DNA from: Marinobacterium sp. | GTDB lineage: Bacteria > Pseudomonadota > Gammaproteobacteria > Pseudomonadales > Balneatricaceae | Direction: 5' to 3' | DNA length: 64,000 bases | NCBI GenBank assembly: GCA_030602245.1 | Contig: JAUWAC010000012.1 | Span: forward strand, 26,603-90,602 | In this document: piece after piece, positions 1-8,895 of the stretch | How positions within the stretch are numbered: position 1 is the first letter of the stretch | Layout of the letters: every line of letters begins with the position of its first letter | Made by a program: the position numbers and the translations under genes | Notes under the pieces: model-generated | Database searches by the model: none | What the model was told of the DNA's origin: nothing | The model's input: the letters and a program-made list of their open reading frames with translations, nothing else

Positions 1-770
1 ACGAACTGATCGGCTCGGAGATGCAGCTGGTCGAAGTCGAACTCGACCCGGGCGAGACCGTCATCGCCGAAGCGGGCGCCATGACCTACATGGAACCGGA
101 CATCGACTTCGAAACCCGCATGGGCGACGGTTCCAACCCGGACGAAGGTCTGATGGGCAAGCTATTCTCCGCCGGCAAGCGGATCTTCACCGGCGAGTCG
201 ATCTTCACCACCCACTTCACCAACCGCGGCAGCGTGAAACGCCGGGTCGCCTTTGCCGCCCCTTACCCCGGCAACATCGTCGCGCTCAACATGGCCGAAC
301 TCGGCGAGCGCATCACCTGCCAGAAAGATGCCTTCCTCTGCGCGGCACTGGGCACCAAGGTCAGCATCACCTTCAACCGTCGCATCGGCTCGGGCCTGTT
401 CGGGGGTGAAGGGTTCATCCTGCAAGCGCTCGAAGGTGACGGCATGGCGTTCATTCAGGCCGGTGGCACCGTGGTTGAAAAGCAGCTCAACGGGGAGACG
501 CTGCGCGTCGACACCGGCTGTCTGGTCGGTTTCACCGGCGGTATCGAGTACGACATCCAGCGTGCCGGCAATCTGAAGTCGATGATCTTCGGCGGCGAAG
601 GGCTGTTCCTCGCCACCCTCAGCGGCACCGGTACCGTCTGGCTGCAGAGCCTGCCGTTCTCGCGCATGGCCGATCGCATCATCGCCCATGCCCCCTCCCA
701 CGGCGGCGATGCCAAGGGCGAAGGCTCGGTTCTGGGCGGAATCGGCCGCCTCATCGATGGCGATCGCTGA
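1..770 (+). CDS. AIM24/TIGR00266-family protein, 5' end outside window
   Basis: The reading frame is open from base 3, and the residues before the first ATG (base 21) already match this family's N-terminus, so the true start probably lies a few codons left of the window. The product is a soluble, glycine-rich beta-structured protein of about 250 residues, with the family's N-terminal [12 protein letters not shown]...AEAGAM block and repeated GGEG/LxxLxGxG motifs ([26 protein letters not shown]). The family is related to yeast Aim24; its bacterial role is unknown. The next gene, a sirtuin, follows after 18 bp behind an AGGAGG ribosome site, so the two are probably co-transcribed. Confidence 0.85.
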   Translation, partial: ELIGSEMQLVEVELDPGETVIAEAGAMTYMEPDIDFETRMGDGSNPDEGLMGKLFSAGKRIFTGESIFTTHFTNRGSVKRRVAFAAPYPGNIVALNMAELGERITCQKDAFLCAALGTKVSITFNRRIGSGLFGGEGFILQALEGDGMAFIQAGGTVVEKQLNGETLRVDTGCLVGFTGGIEYDIQRAGNLKSMIFGGEGLFLATLSGTGTVWLQSLPFSRMADRIIAHAPSHGGDAKGEGSVLGGIGRLIDGDR

Positions 771-788
771 ACAGGAGGACGCACTGAC

Positions 789-1514
789 ATGCGCCGCGTT
801 ATCTTTTTCACCGGTGCCGGTATCTCGGCCGAATCCGGCGTGCCGACGTTCCGCACCGGCGCCGGCGCGCTGTGGGAGAATCACCGTATCGAAGATGTCT
901 GTCATATCGATACCTTCGAGCGCAATTACGCGCTCGTGCATCAGTTCTACAACCAGCGCCGCACGGCGCTGGCCGGCGTTGAGCCCAACCGCGCCCACCG
1001 CGCGATCGCCGAGCTGCAACAGGCAGCGCCGCAGCAGGTGATGCTGATGACCTCCAACGTGGACGACCTGCACGAGCGCGCCGGCAGTCCCGCCGTGCGC
1101 CATATTCACGGCAATCTGCTGGAGATGGTGGATCTGGACAGCCGGGAGATTCTGACGCTGGGTTACGAGGCGTTCGATTACGAGAACCGCCGCGGCCGCT
1201 TCAAGCCCAACGTGGTGTTCTTTGGCGAGATCGCACCGGTCTACGCCGAGCTGTTCGGGCTGATGAACGCGCTGACGGCGGATGATCTGGTCGTGGTGGT
1301 CGGCAGCAGCGAAAACGTGATCGCCTTCTGTGCCGAGGCTCATCTGGGCAGTCAGGGGGCCGCCCGGGTGCTGTATGTCGATCCCTGCCAGCACACGGTC
1401 TACGCGGGATCGTCACTGCAACCCTATGACCGCCACTACCGCATGAGCGCCACCGAAGCGTTCGCCGACGGTTCCGAACTGCTCGAGCAGATCAACCGCT
1501 GGCTCAACGCCTAG
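789..1514 (+). CDS. Sir2-family NAD-dependent deacylase lacking the zinc cysteines
   Basis: A 241-residue sirtuin. It keeps the NAD-binding [14 protein letters not shown] motif (residues 9-22), the catalytic His in HIHG (His107) and the Tyr-x-x-Arg pair (Tyr54, Arg57) that marks succinyl/malonyl-lysine deacylases such as CobB. Two things are unusual. The usual TQN motif reads [12 protein letters not shown]. The segment between His107 and NVVFFGE (141-147), which normally holds four zinc-binding cysteines, contains none; the only cysteines are residues 38, 181 and 194. The ATG at 789 has an AGGAGGAC site 8 bases upstream. The stop shares bases with the stop of the convergent GGDEF/EAL gene (CTAG at 1511-1514). 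Sirtuin fold is well supported; activity and substrate are not. Confidence 0.88.
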   Translation: MRRVIFFTGAGISAESGVPTFRTGAGALWENHRIEDVCHIDTFERNYALVHQFYNQRRTALAGVEPNRAHRAIAELQQAAPQQVMLMTSNVDDLHERAGSPAVRHIHGNLLEMVDLDSREILTLGYEAFDYENRRGRFKPNVVFFGEIAPVYAELFGLMNALTADDLVVVVGSSENVIAFCAEAHLGSQGAARVLYVDPCQHTVYAGSSLQPYDRHYRMSATEAFADGSELLEQINRWLNA

Positions 1515-3604
1515 CGCTTTGCACGCGACCCCACGTCCGCTGAGGCCTCAGCGTCGAGCAGTTCGCGCAGCGCCTGCAGCGGCATCGGTTTGCTGAACAG
1601 GAAGCCCTGCACCTGATCGCAGCCGTGACGCTGTACGAACTCCAGCTGGGCCGGTGTCTCGACGCCCTCGGCCACGACCTTGAGATTCAGGTTGTGCGCC
1701 ATGTCGATGATGGTTCTGACAATGACCTCATCGTCGTTGTCATTGCCGATATCGTGGATGAACGAGCGGTCGATCTTCAGCGTGTTGATCGGCAGCTGCT
1801 TCAGCCGGCTCAGTGACGAGTAGGCGATGCCGAAGTCGTCGATCGCCAGGCGCACGCCGAGGGCGCGGATCTGGTTCAGGTATTCATGCAGATGAGCCTC
1901 TTCCGACGCGACCACGGCCTCGGTCACCTCCACTTCCAGCAACTCGCCGGGAAAGCCGCTGCTGTTCAGTGTCGACTCGATACGATCACGCAGCCCCCGG
2001 TGTACGAAGTGCGCCGGCGAGAAATTGACCGCCAGCGACAGCGCCGGCCGCTGGCCCGCGCTGAGCTGCATCAGCTCCTCACACGCCCGCCGCGTAACCC
2101 AGTCATCGACCTCACCGATCAGGCCGCACTCTTCCGCCAGCGGGATGAACTCCTGTGGCGGAATATAGCCTTCGTCCGGGTCGAACCAGCGCACCAGCGC
2201 CTCGACGCCGACGATGCGCTGCGTCCCGGCATCGTACTTGGGCTGGTAGTAGACCTGCAGCCCCTGATCGGACAGGGCATCGCGCAGTTTGCTTTCCAGC
2301 AGCAGGCGCCGTTCGGAGCGGGTGTTCATATCATGGGCAAAGAAGCTGAACCGGTTACGGCCCACATCCTTGGAGAAGTACATCGCGGTATCCGCATTTT
2401 TCAGCAGCGTTCCGGCATCCCGGGTGTCATCGGGAAAGATGCTGATGCCGATGCTGGTGGTCACGCGCAGACAGTAGCTGTCGATCTCCACCGGCTGGTT
2501 GATCGCGACGATCAACTTACCCGCCACTTCAGCCGCGACTTCCGGCGTACAGTCCACCAGCAGCAGCGCAAACTCGTCACCGCCGAGGCGGGCCAGCGTA
2601 TCGGTGGCACGCAACAGGCCGCGAAGCCGCTCGGCGAGCTGCACCAGCAGCCGGTCGCCAATGGCGTGGCCGAGGGTATCGTTGATCGCCTTGAAGCGGT
2701 CCAGATCGAGAAACATCACCGCCAGCTGTTTGCCGGTGCGCCCGGCGATGGCGATGCTGCGCTCCAGATCACGGTCGAAGGTCATTCGGTTGGGCAGCCC
2801 GGTCAGCGCATCGTGAAACGCCTGATGCTCGAACTGGCGCGTCATTTCCAGCAGCTCGTTGGTGCGCTCGTTGACCTTGACTTCCAGCTCCGCCTGAGAC
2901 TGCTGCAGCTCCTGCTCGCGCGCCTCGATCTCATCGAGCATGGCATTGAAGTCTTCGGCCAGATCGCCGATTTCGTCCTGCGTTGTGCACTCCGCGCGCA
3001 GCTTGTAGTTCCGCGTCAGGGTGATGCGCCGTGCCGTGCGGGCCAGCTGCAGAATCGGCGCCGTCACCACGCGCTGGGACAGGCTCGCCAGGCCGATCGC
3101 CACCAGAACCGAGAACAGGAACAGCACGAAGACGATGCTCCAGCGCTCGCGCTGCAGGGCTTCCCACTGCCGTGGCTCGAACAGCAGCACCACCCGCCCC
3201 AGCGCATCGCCGTCAAACTGCACCGGCTCGTTCACGTAGAGATAGCCGTGCATCTCACCGCGCTCCCGCGGCGGCTGCTCCAGCATCAGCGCCTGCTCGT
3301 CCCCGGCGTAGCGGGCGAACAGGGCGCCATTGGCGTCAAACAGCAGCGCGGCGACGATCTCGGCATCACTGTCCAGCGACGCCAGCGTACGGGTGGCGGC
3401 TGCGCTGTCGTTGAACAGCAGCGCCGAGGCACTGTTGGCGCCGATGATGTTCGCCTGTGCCGACAGCCGATCAAAAATCGTCGCCCGCATGTTGATCCAG
3501 TCGTTGACCGCAAAGCCGAGGTTGGCCAGTACCAGAACGGTCGTACTGACCGCCATCAGCATGACCGTGAACCTGCGTCGCAGCGAGCGCCGGCGCGGAC
3601 TCAC
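1511..3604 (-). CDS. Membrane-bound HAMP-GGDEF-EAL cyclic-di-GMP enzyme
   Basis: 697 residues: short cytoplasmic N-terminus, TM1 (about 12-32), a periplasmic sensor of about 120 residues, TM2 (about 156-177), HAMP (about 178-230), a short coiled coil, GGDEF and EAL. The cyclase looks intact: GGDEF at 341-345, an RxxD inhibitory site (RATD, 332-335) and [12 protein letters not shown]. The EAL domain keeps VEALVRW (EAL 468-470), NFSP, EVTEA, LKID and AEGVE, but loop 6 reads DDFGIAYSS (589-597) instead of DDFGTGYSS, so phosphodiesterase activity may be weak. It overlaps the upstream yfiR-like gene by 4 bp. In the YfiBNR system a periplasmic YfiR holds a membrane HAMP-GGDEF protein in check; the same control is inferred here. 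Confidence 0.93.
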   Translation of the reverse strand: MSPRRRSLRRRFTVMLMAVSTTVLVLANLGFAVNDWINMRATIFDRLSAQANIIGANSASALLFNDSAAATRTLASLDSDAEIVAALLFDANGALFARYAGDEQALMLEQPPRERGEMHGYLYVNEPVQFDGDALGRVVLLFEPRQWEALQRERWSIVFVLFLFSVLVAIGLASLSQRVVTAPILQLARTARRITLTRNYKLRAECTTQDEIGDLAEDFNAMLDEIEAREQELQQSQAELEVKVNERTNELLEMTRQFEHQAFHDALTGLPNRMTFDRDLERSIAIAGRTGKQLAVMFLDLDRFKAINDTLGHAIGDRLLVQLAERLRGLLRATDTLARLGGDEFALLLVDCTPEVAAEVAGKLIVAINQPVEIDSYCLRVTTSIGISIFPDDTRDAGTLLKNADTAMYFSKDVGRNRFSFFAHDMNTRSERRLLLESKLRDALSDQGLQVYYQPKYDAGTQRIVGVEALVRWFDPDEGYIPPQEFIPLAEECGLIGEVDDWVTRRACEELMQLSAGQRPALSLAVNFSPAHFVHRGLRDRIESTLNSSGFPGELLEVEVTEAVVASEEAHLHEYLNQIRALGVRLAIDDFGIAYSSLSRLKQLPINTLKIDRSFIHDIGNDNDDEVIVRTIIDMAHNLNLKVVAEGVETPAQLEFVQRHGCDQVQGFLFSKPMPLQALRELLDAEASADVGSRAKR

Positions 3605-4200
3605 GGCTCACCTCCCGCCGGCCCGATCAGCCGCGCCAGCTTGAGCAGATCCGAACTCATGGTCAGACCGTGCCGCGCCAGCTCCGTGCGGTTCACCTCG
3701 AAACCGATGTTGACCTCCCGGCGCACCAGATTCATCACCACGCCGGGGTAGGCGACGCCCTGCCCTTCCTGATCGGTCAGGTCGGCGATGGTCAGTACCG
3801 GCTGGCGCGCGTCATCGGTGGCCAGCGCGCTGATGTAGTGTTCCAGCTGCGCCGAGGGAATCAGCAACAGACGGCAGTCGGACCGCTGCTGCGGTTGTTC
3901 GATCAGCATCCGTTTGATGTCGAGCCCGTCGATGTGCTTGTTCAGCATCAGTTCGACGCCGGAGCCGAGCGGATCCTCGCGGTAGTAACAGAGCATGAAG
4001 TGGGTGCTGTCGGCACCTGCCTGCAGCGGCCAACTGACAAACCGGGCGATATTGAGGATGAACGCCGCCTTGACCTGATTCACCCGCTCGCTGTTGCTGC
4101 GCGCCTCCGCGACGGCGGCGCTCAGGCTGATCGACAACAGGCAACAGGCAAGCAGCAGCCCGCGTCGGCCGGGCAGCTGTGGATAAAAACGAGACGGCAT
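3601..4200 (-). CDS. YfiR-like periplasmic protein (DUF4154)
   Basis: A secreted DUF4154 protein. The frame is open to an ATG at 4239, but the ATG at 4200 begins a proper signal peptide ([31 protein letters not shown], cleavage after about residue 33) and avoids a long overlap with the receptor gene. The mature part has the family pattern [15 protein letters not shown], a central Cys in MLCYYRED and another in SDCRLLLIP, which could form the disulfide typical of YfiR. In Pseudomonas YfiR binds and represses the diguanylate cyclase YfiN. Here it lies between a TonB receptor and a membrane GGDEF/EAL gene, overlapping the latter by 4 bp, so it is the likely go-between. Confidence 0.88.
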   Translation of the reverse strand: MPSRFYPQLPGRRGLLLACCLLSISLSAAVAEARSNSERVNQVKAAFILNIARFVSWPLQAGADSTHFMLCYYREDPLGSGVELMLNKHIDGLDIKRMLIEQPQQRSDCRLLLIPSAQLEHYISALATDDARQPVLTIADLTDQEGQGVAYPGVVMNLVRREVNIGFEVNRTELARHGLTMSSDLLKLARLIGPAGGEP

Positions 4201-4220
4201 CAGTGATCGGGATATCGATT

Positions 4221-6243
4221 TCAAAGCGTCAAATCCCACATCAGCCGTAACCAGATCTCCCGTTCGCTGCGCTCGCTGCTGTAACGGTTGCCGAAATCGG
4301 CGGCGGGGTCGTATACCCGCTCGTCGAACAGGTTGTCGATACCGAAGGCGTACCGCCAGTCATGCGACAGCCGTCCGGAGCCGTACAGATTGGCGATCAG
4401 GACGTCGCCCTGGTCGTCCTCGGCAGTCCCGTTTTCATCGTCACGCGCCTGATTGTAGATCAGCGAGACGCCGAGCAGCTGATCCGGCCGGTAGCGGTAG
4501 TCCGCCTGCAGACTGCCGGTCCAGGACGACAGATAGGGTACCGTTTGCTCACCCTCGACCGGATGGATGTAGGCCGCCCCCAGGCGCAGGTTCAGGCTGT
4601 CGGTGGGACGCAGGTTGTACAGCATCTCCGCGCCATGCAGCACCACACGACGGTCGCTGTTGGCGAAGTACTCGTCCTGATCGTCCGGGGTCGGTTTCTC
4701 GAAGATGAAGTTGGTCAGCTCGCTGCGGTACAGGTTCAGGCTGACGTTGGCGTTATCCCACTGGTACAGGTAGCCCAGTTCGAGCTGCTCGATCTCCTCC
4801 GGCTCCAGCGCTGGCGGCACGAAACTGGTGCCTTCCAGTACCTTCATATATTCCCGCAGCGTGGGCGTGCGGATCGCGGTGCCGTATTGCAGTTTCCAGG
4901 TCCGGGACGCGTCCGGTGCGTACACCAGCGCAGCACGCTGGTTGAGATGGCCACCGAAGGATTCGAAGTCGTCATAACGTGCGCCCAGCGTCAGCGTCAG
5001 CGCCGGCGACAGCGTCCAGACATCCTGCAGATAGAGCGCATGGTCGTGGTTGGAGATGCCGGGCTCGGCCAGCAGATCGCCGGTTTCCGGCGGCGTCAGA
5101 TAGCCATCCGCATAGTGGTAGGTGCGCCGGTAACGGGTGTCATACGCCGATTCATATTCCCAGCTCACGCCGCTGGCCAGCACGTGATCGCCAAAGCGTT
5201 TGAAGCCGGTGACCTTGGCGCCGGCCATCGCCGCGTCCTGATACTCCTCGTACCCCAGCGTGCGGCCTTCGTTTTCGATCTCGTATTCGCGGGCGTTGTC
5301 GAGATGGTAGTAGACGGTGGTCTCCAGCCGCCCGGTGTCCAGCGTGCCCTGCTCGTAATTGGCCGAGAGCACCAGCGACTCGCCATCGACCCATGCGTCC
5401 TGCGTGTCGGGGATGAACACGAACGGTGTTTCCTCACGGCTGTATTGCAGCGCCAGCGTCAGACCGTCGACCGGCGAGCCTTTCAGCATCAGGTTGGAGA
5501 AGGATTCGTCGAGCGGCTGCCGCGTATCGCCGCCGATAAAGCTCCTGCGCGTATCGCGGAACGGCGCGTCCTGCTCGAGCCGGCCGGCAAACGCCTGAAA
5601 ACGCTCGCTGTTATACAGCGCCGTCGCCTTGCCACGGTCGTTGCTGCCAAGCTCGAATCCCGTCTGCAGCTGCGGCTGATCACTGAAGTCGCGCGTCGTG
5701 ATCGAGATGATGCCGCTCAGCGCATTGGCGCCATACAGGCTGGATGCCGGCCCTAGTATCACCTCAACCCGCTCGACCGCTTCCAGCGGCAGGTTGTCAC
5801 CCAGCGAAAAATGCCCGTAATAGAGATGACGCATGCGCACGCCATCGACCATCAGCACCATCTTGTCGTTGTAGCGGTCGAGCATGCCGCGCGACCAGAT
5901 CGAGCGGTGACGCTTGCGATACTGATTCAGCTGCAAACCCGGCACGAACGCCAGCAGGTCATCCAGTCGACGCACGCCTTAGCGGGCAAAGTCCTCACGA
6001 TCAAACGCATAGACCGTTCCCGGCGCCTCGCTGACCTGGGTCGGCAACAGGGAGGCGGAGGTAAACACCTCCAGCGCCATCAGCTCTTTCAACGACAGTG
6101 CGGTCAGATCACTGCCGCTGTCGACGCTGCTGGCGGCGGCACTTACGGGGGCCAGCAACAGCGGCAGCAGCAACAGGATATTCGGGGGGGGAGACGCGCC
6201 GCTGCCGGTTTGGCAACACAACGCTTGTCGATGACGAGCCCAC
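4221..6243 (-). pseudogene. TonB-dependent receptor, split by a stop codon and a frameshift
   Basis: The beta-barrel and most of the plug are read on the minus strand from 5975 to 4221 (584 codons): plug motifs LVDGVRMRHLYYGH, VERVEVILGPASSLYGANALSGIISITT, and a barrel ending in an aromatic strand (WLRLMWDLTL). The plug's start lies in the same frame just upstream (LSLKELMALEVFTSASLLPTQVSEAPGTVYAFDREDFAR), separated by one in-frame TAA at 5979-5981. Further up, eight C's (6184-6191 on the reverse strand) put the signal peptide out of frame. With one C fewer, a GTG at 6243, preceded by GAGAGG, would encode a basic N-region, NILLLLPLLLAPVSAAA and the plug. Translation from the GTG at 5975 would give a receptor with no signal peptide. 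It is either a decayed receptor or sequence errors. Ligand unknown. Confidence 0.8.
6184..6191 (-). repeat. Eight-base C homopolymer in the receptor signal-peptide region
   Basis: Eight consecutive G's on the plus strand (C's on the coding strand). Seven would join the GTG start at 6243 to the signal peptide and plug of the TonB receptor; eight break the frame. It could be a slippage (phase-variation) tract, a fixed frameshift or a sequencing error. Confidence 0.7.
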
Positions 6244-6323
6244 GTACAGTCCTCTCGGTGAATGGTGCCCCAACAGCCCACCACACCGCGTCGTGCACTG
6301 CCAAAACCTATGCCCCTATTCTT

Positions 6324-6350
6324 ACCATGTTTTTACTGACAAAACATGGT
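6324..6350. promoter_or_regulatory. 27-bp inverted repeat upstream of the TonB receptor operon
   Basis: Perfect 10-bp arms ACCATGTTTT (6324-6333) and AAAACATGGT (6341-6350) flank the 7-bp spacer TACTGAC. It lies about 80 bp upstream of the inferred GTG start of the receptor and has no T-tract, so an operator is more likely than a terminator. On the minus strand a TTGTCA that could serve as a -35 element overlaps one arm, but no clear -10 follows. The regulator is unknown. Confidence 0.5.
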
Positions 6351-6430
6351 ACCGACGTCGAATACTGACCGGGCCGTCAGCCCCGTCACGCCCGGGGGTA
6401 AACCCGCGCGCCGCAGCGGCCCTGAAACGC

Positions 6431-6462
6431 AAAAACCCCGCGACCGACGCCGCGGGGTTTTT
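6431..6462 (-). terminator. Rho-independent terminator of the dctP-like gene
   Basis: AAAAACCCCGCG (6431-6442) pairs with CGCGGGGTTTTT (6451-6462) around an 8-base loop, with T/A tracts on both sides. It lies 19 bp beyond the stop of the TRAP binding-protein gene; the symmetry would let it work in both directions. Confidence 0.9.
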
Positions 6463-6480
6463 CATCGTCAGCGTGACCGT

Positions 6481-7563
6481 TTACTCGACGGTCGATACGC
6501 TGTTCAGGTACGCCTTGTCGGAGATCTCAGTCCACTTGCGCACCCGCTTGAGGTACTCCTGCTGAGACGCGATGATCTCGCGGGTCAGCGGATCCTTCTC
6601 CGCTTCCTGCGCCAGCAGCTTCATGGTGGCATCGCGCAGCGCGTCGATCACCTCCGGCGGGAACGTCTTGTGGGTGACGTTGGGATACTCCTCCTTCATC
6701 TTGTCCCACGCGGCCGCATTCAGGTGCGTGCTCTGGGTGTACATGTCATACGCAGCGGTCCGCATCGCGACGCGCAGGATCTCCTGCAGATCGTCCGGCA
6801 GGCTCTGCCAGGTTTTCTGGTTGATCAGGAACTGCACCTCGGCAGAGGGCTCCTGCCAGCCGGAATAGTAATAGTTGGCGATGCTGTGAAAGCCCATCGG
6901 CAGATCCAGCGCCGGGCCGACCCACTCCAGCGCATCGATGGTGCCGCGCTCCAGCGACGTGAACAGCTCGCCCGGTGCGATATTGGTCACCGCCACACCG
7001 ATCTCCGACATCACCTCGCCGGCGAAGCCCGGTGTGCGCATCTTCAGGCCCTGCAGATCCTCAACCGAGGTGATCTCCTTGCGGAACCAGCCCCCCATCT
7101 GGTTGCCGGTGTTGCCGCCCGGGAACGACAGCAGCCCGTGCGGACCGTACACCTTCTCCATCAGCTCCATACCGCCGCCATGATAGAACCAGGCATACTG
7201 CTCCGGCGTCGTCATACCGAACGGAACGGTCGTGAAATACATGGTGTTCGGAATCTTGCCCTTATAGTAGTAGGACGCGGTATGGCCCATGTCGTACTGA
7301 CCGCCCTTGACCATATCGAAGATACCGAACGGCGCCTTGTGCTTGTTGCTGGAATCGATCCGGATCTGCAGACGCCCGCCGGACATCTTCTCCGCCATCG
7401 CTGCCATGTGGCGCGTCGTCTCGCCCAGAATCGGGGTGTTAGGCCCCCAGGTCTCGGCCAAGGTCAAACGGTGGGTTTCTTGCGCCAGTGCGGGCGCACC
7501 GACAAACGCCAGCACCGCGGCAACCACCGCAGCCGGCTTGAGCAGGGCAAAGCGAATTTTCAT
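6481..7563 (-). CDS. TRAP transporter solute-binding protein, DctP/TakP-like
   Basis: 360 residues with a clear signal peptide (MKIRFALLKPAAVVAAVLAFVGAPALAQE, cleaved after ALA). The mature protein has the DctP-family features of a tripartite ATP-independent periplasmic transporter binding protein: ETWGPNTPILGE near the N-terminus, the central GLKMRTPGFAGEV with the conserved substrate-carboxylate Arg, and GTIDALEWVGPALD, which resembles the TakP-type (2-oxoacid or chloroaromatic acid) branch. It should bind an organic acid in the periplasm and deliver it to DctQ/DctM membrane partners. No such genes are nearby and it has its own terminator, so it is an orphan here. The substrate cannot be read from the sequence. 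Confidence 0.92.
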   Translation of the reverse strand: MKIRFALLKPAAVVAAVLAFVGAPALAQETHRLTLAETWGPNTPILGETTRHMAAMAEKMSGGRLQIRIDSSNKHKAPFGIFDMVKGGQYDMGHTASYYYKGKIPNTMYFTTVPFGMTTPEQYAWFYHGGGMELMEKVYGPHGLLSFPGGNTGNQMGGWFRKEITSVEDLQGLKMRTPGFAGEVMSEIGVAVTNIAPGELFTSLERGTIDALEWVGPALDLPMGFHSIANYYYSGWQEPSAEVQFLINQKTWQSLPDDLQEILRVAMRTAAYDMYTQSTHLNAAAWDKMKEEYPNVTHKTFPPEVIDALRDATMKLLAQEAEKDPLTREIIASQQEYLKRVRKWTEISDKAYLNSVSTVE

Positions 7564-7610
7564 ATCGTCCGTCCGTTGTCGTTGTTGTTACCAACTGTTC
7601 AGGTGCAGCG

Positions 7611-7638
7611 ATAGTAACCTGTGGAAACAATGCTGTAA
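7611..7638 (-). promoter_or_regulatory. Possible sigma-70 promoter of the dctP-like gene
   Basis: On the minus strand TTACAG (7633-7638) and TACTAT (7611-7616) are 16 bp apart, about 48 bp upstream of the ATG. Both are moderate matches only. Confidence 0.35.
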
Positions 7639-7785
7639 CCCTTTGCGACTCCGGAACCCGACGAACGGCGTACGGTAAGTGCCTCGGCCAGGGTTCAAAC
7701 CCACCGGGACTTCTCAACCCGCCTGGCGACAGGGGTCAGTTTGCAGCTATTGAGTCAACGGGAGGACTGTTGCGATCAGAAAAAA

Positions 7786-7862
7786 TGGCGCGCCTGGAGG
7801 GATTCGAACCCCCGACCAACAGGATCGGAACCTGCTACTCTATCCAGCTGAGCTACAGGCGC
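7786..7862 (-). tRNA. tRNA-Arg (anticodon CCG)
   Basis: Read on the minus strand, a full cloverleaf of 77 nt including an encoded CCA. The acceptor GCGCCTG pairs with CAGGCGC, followed by discriminator G and CCA. The D arm is GCTCAGCTGGATAGAGT, the anticodon stem GCAGG/CCTGT holds the loop TTCCGAT with anticodon CCG, and the T arm is GGGGGTTCGAATCCCTC. A T-run follows the CCA and may act in termination. Confidence 0.96.
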
Positions 7863-8020
7863 GTGGGAAGTGTTTGCGAGCGGCAATGTTACCGATCTGG
7901 GCGTCGTTTGCAAGCGCGATTTCCGTTGCGTCGTGCCGGAGAGCGGCCCTAATATACAGGCATGCCGGTCGCGCGCCGGGCCGGGCAACGCGCTCCATTC
8001 ACCAAGAGTACTGAAACACC

Positions 8021-8743
8021 ATGACCTACTGTGTCGCCATGCGTCTGGCCGATGGGCTGGTCTTTGCCGCCGATTCGCGTACCAACGCCGGTGTGGATAA
8101 CATTTCGACGTTCCGCAAGCTGTTCACGTTCGGTAACGGCAAGGATCACGCACTGGTGCTGCTCAGCGCCGGCAATCTGGCCACGACACAGAGCATCGTC
8201 GAGCTGCTGCGGCGACGGATCAACGAGGCCGAGGAAAACCTGATGACGCTGCCGTCGATGTATGACGAGGCGGCGTATGTCGGCAAGCTGATGCGCGAGA
8301 TCATCGACCGCGACACGCACAACCAGCAGAGTCAGGGCATCGATCTTGGTTGCAGCCTGCTGCTGGGGGGACAGATTCGTGGAGAGGAGCCACGTCTGTT
8401 TCTGATCTACCCGCAGGGCAATTTCATCGAGGCGAGCATTGAAACGCCGTTCTTCCAGATCGGCGAGTTCAAATATGGCAAGCCGATTCTGGATCGTATC
8501 GTTGAATACGATACGCCGCTGGAAACGGCACTCACCTGCGGCCTGATTTCGATGGATTCGACCATCAAGAGTAACCTGACCGTGGATCTGCCGATCGATA
8601 TCCTGATCTACGAGAAGGACAGCTACCGCCTGACCCGCACCCGCCAGATCTGCGCCGAGGATGAACAGTTCCTCGCCCTGCGCCGGGCCTGGGGCGAGGG
8701 CATTCGGGAACTGTTCGACCGTCTGCCGCGTACTGAACTCTAG
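8021..8743 (+). CDS. Anbu, proteasome/HslV-like peptidase
   Basis: 240 residues of the Anbu (ancestral beta subunit) family of Ntn hydrolases. After removal of the initiator Met the N-terminal Thr (MTYCVAM) would be the catalytic nucleophile; FAADSRTNAGVDNISTFRKL and the later SAGNLATTQS and GCSLLLGGQI match proteasome beta-type strands. Anbu forms open helical or ring assemblies, and no ATPase partner is established. Anbu genes often sit with an alpha-E (DUF403) protein, an ATP-grasp protein and a transglutaminase. None of these is nearby, so this copy is solitary between a tRNA and a cytochrome gene. No strong ribosome site precedes the ATG, but the Thr2 position supports it. Confidence 0.92.
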   Translation: MTYCVAMRLADGLVFAADSRTNAGVDNISTFRKLFTFGNGKDHALVLLSAGNLATTQSIVELLRRRINEAEENLMTLPSMYDEAAYVGKLMREIIDRDTHNQQSQGIDLGCSLLLGGQIRGEEPRLFLIYPQGNFIEASIETPFFQIGEFKYGKPILDRIVEYDTPLETALTCGLISMDSTIKSNLTVDLPIDILIYEKDSYRLTRTRQICAEDEQFLALRRAWGEGIRELFDRLPRTEL

Positions 8744-8764
8744 TCGTATCAGCGGGCGACTAAG

Positions 8765-8790
8765 GTCCGCCTTTTCGTACGGACTTTTTT
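8765..8790 (+). terminator. Terminator after the Anbu gene
   Basis: GTCCG (8765-8769) pairs with CGGAC (8780-8784) and is followed directly by six T's. It lies 22 bp after the Anbu stop. A TATAAT (8796-8801) just beyond it may be the -10 of the cytochrome gene, but no good -35 is seen. Confidence 0.75.
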
Positions 8791-8895
8791 GCCGGTATAA
8801 TCGCTGACCAGTTTTTTGGTGCAGTATTGTCAGCCACGTCTGGACGGGGGTGTTGACAGACTGCCGACACCATTTCCTGACGAGAGGTCGTGATT

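Noticed and set aside
1886..3751. 621-codon plus-strand open frame
   Set aside because: Antisense shadow of the HAMP-GGDEF-EAL gene, Gln/His/Arg-rich as expected from GC-rich antisense reading; no family motif.
4362..5756. 464-codon plus-strand open frame
   Set aside because: Antisense shadow of the TonB receptor, with no recognisable domain.
7680..7720. TTCAAAC flanked by GGG/CCC, like a tRNA T-arm
   Set aside because: No matching acceptor, D or anticodon arms on either strand.
7776..7988. 70-residue minus-strand frame with PVAQLDRVAGSDPVGRGFESLQAR
   Set aside because: It is the well-known false translation across a tRNA gene; it spans the tRNA-Arg(CCG).
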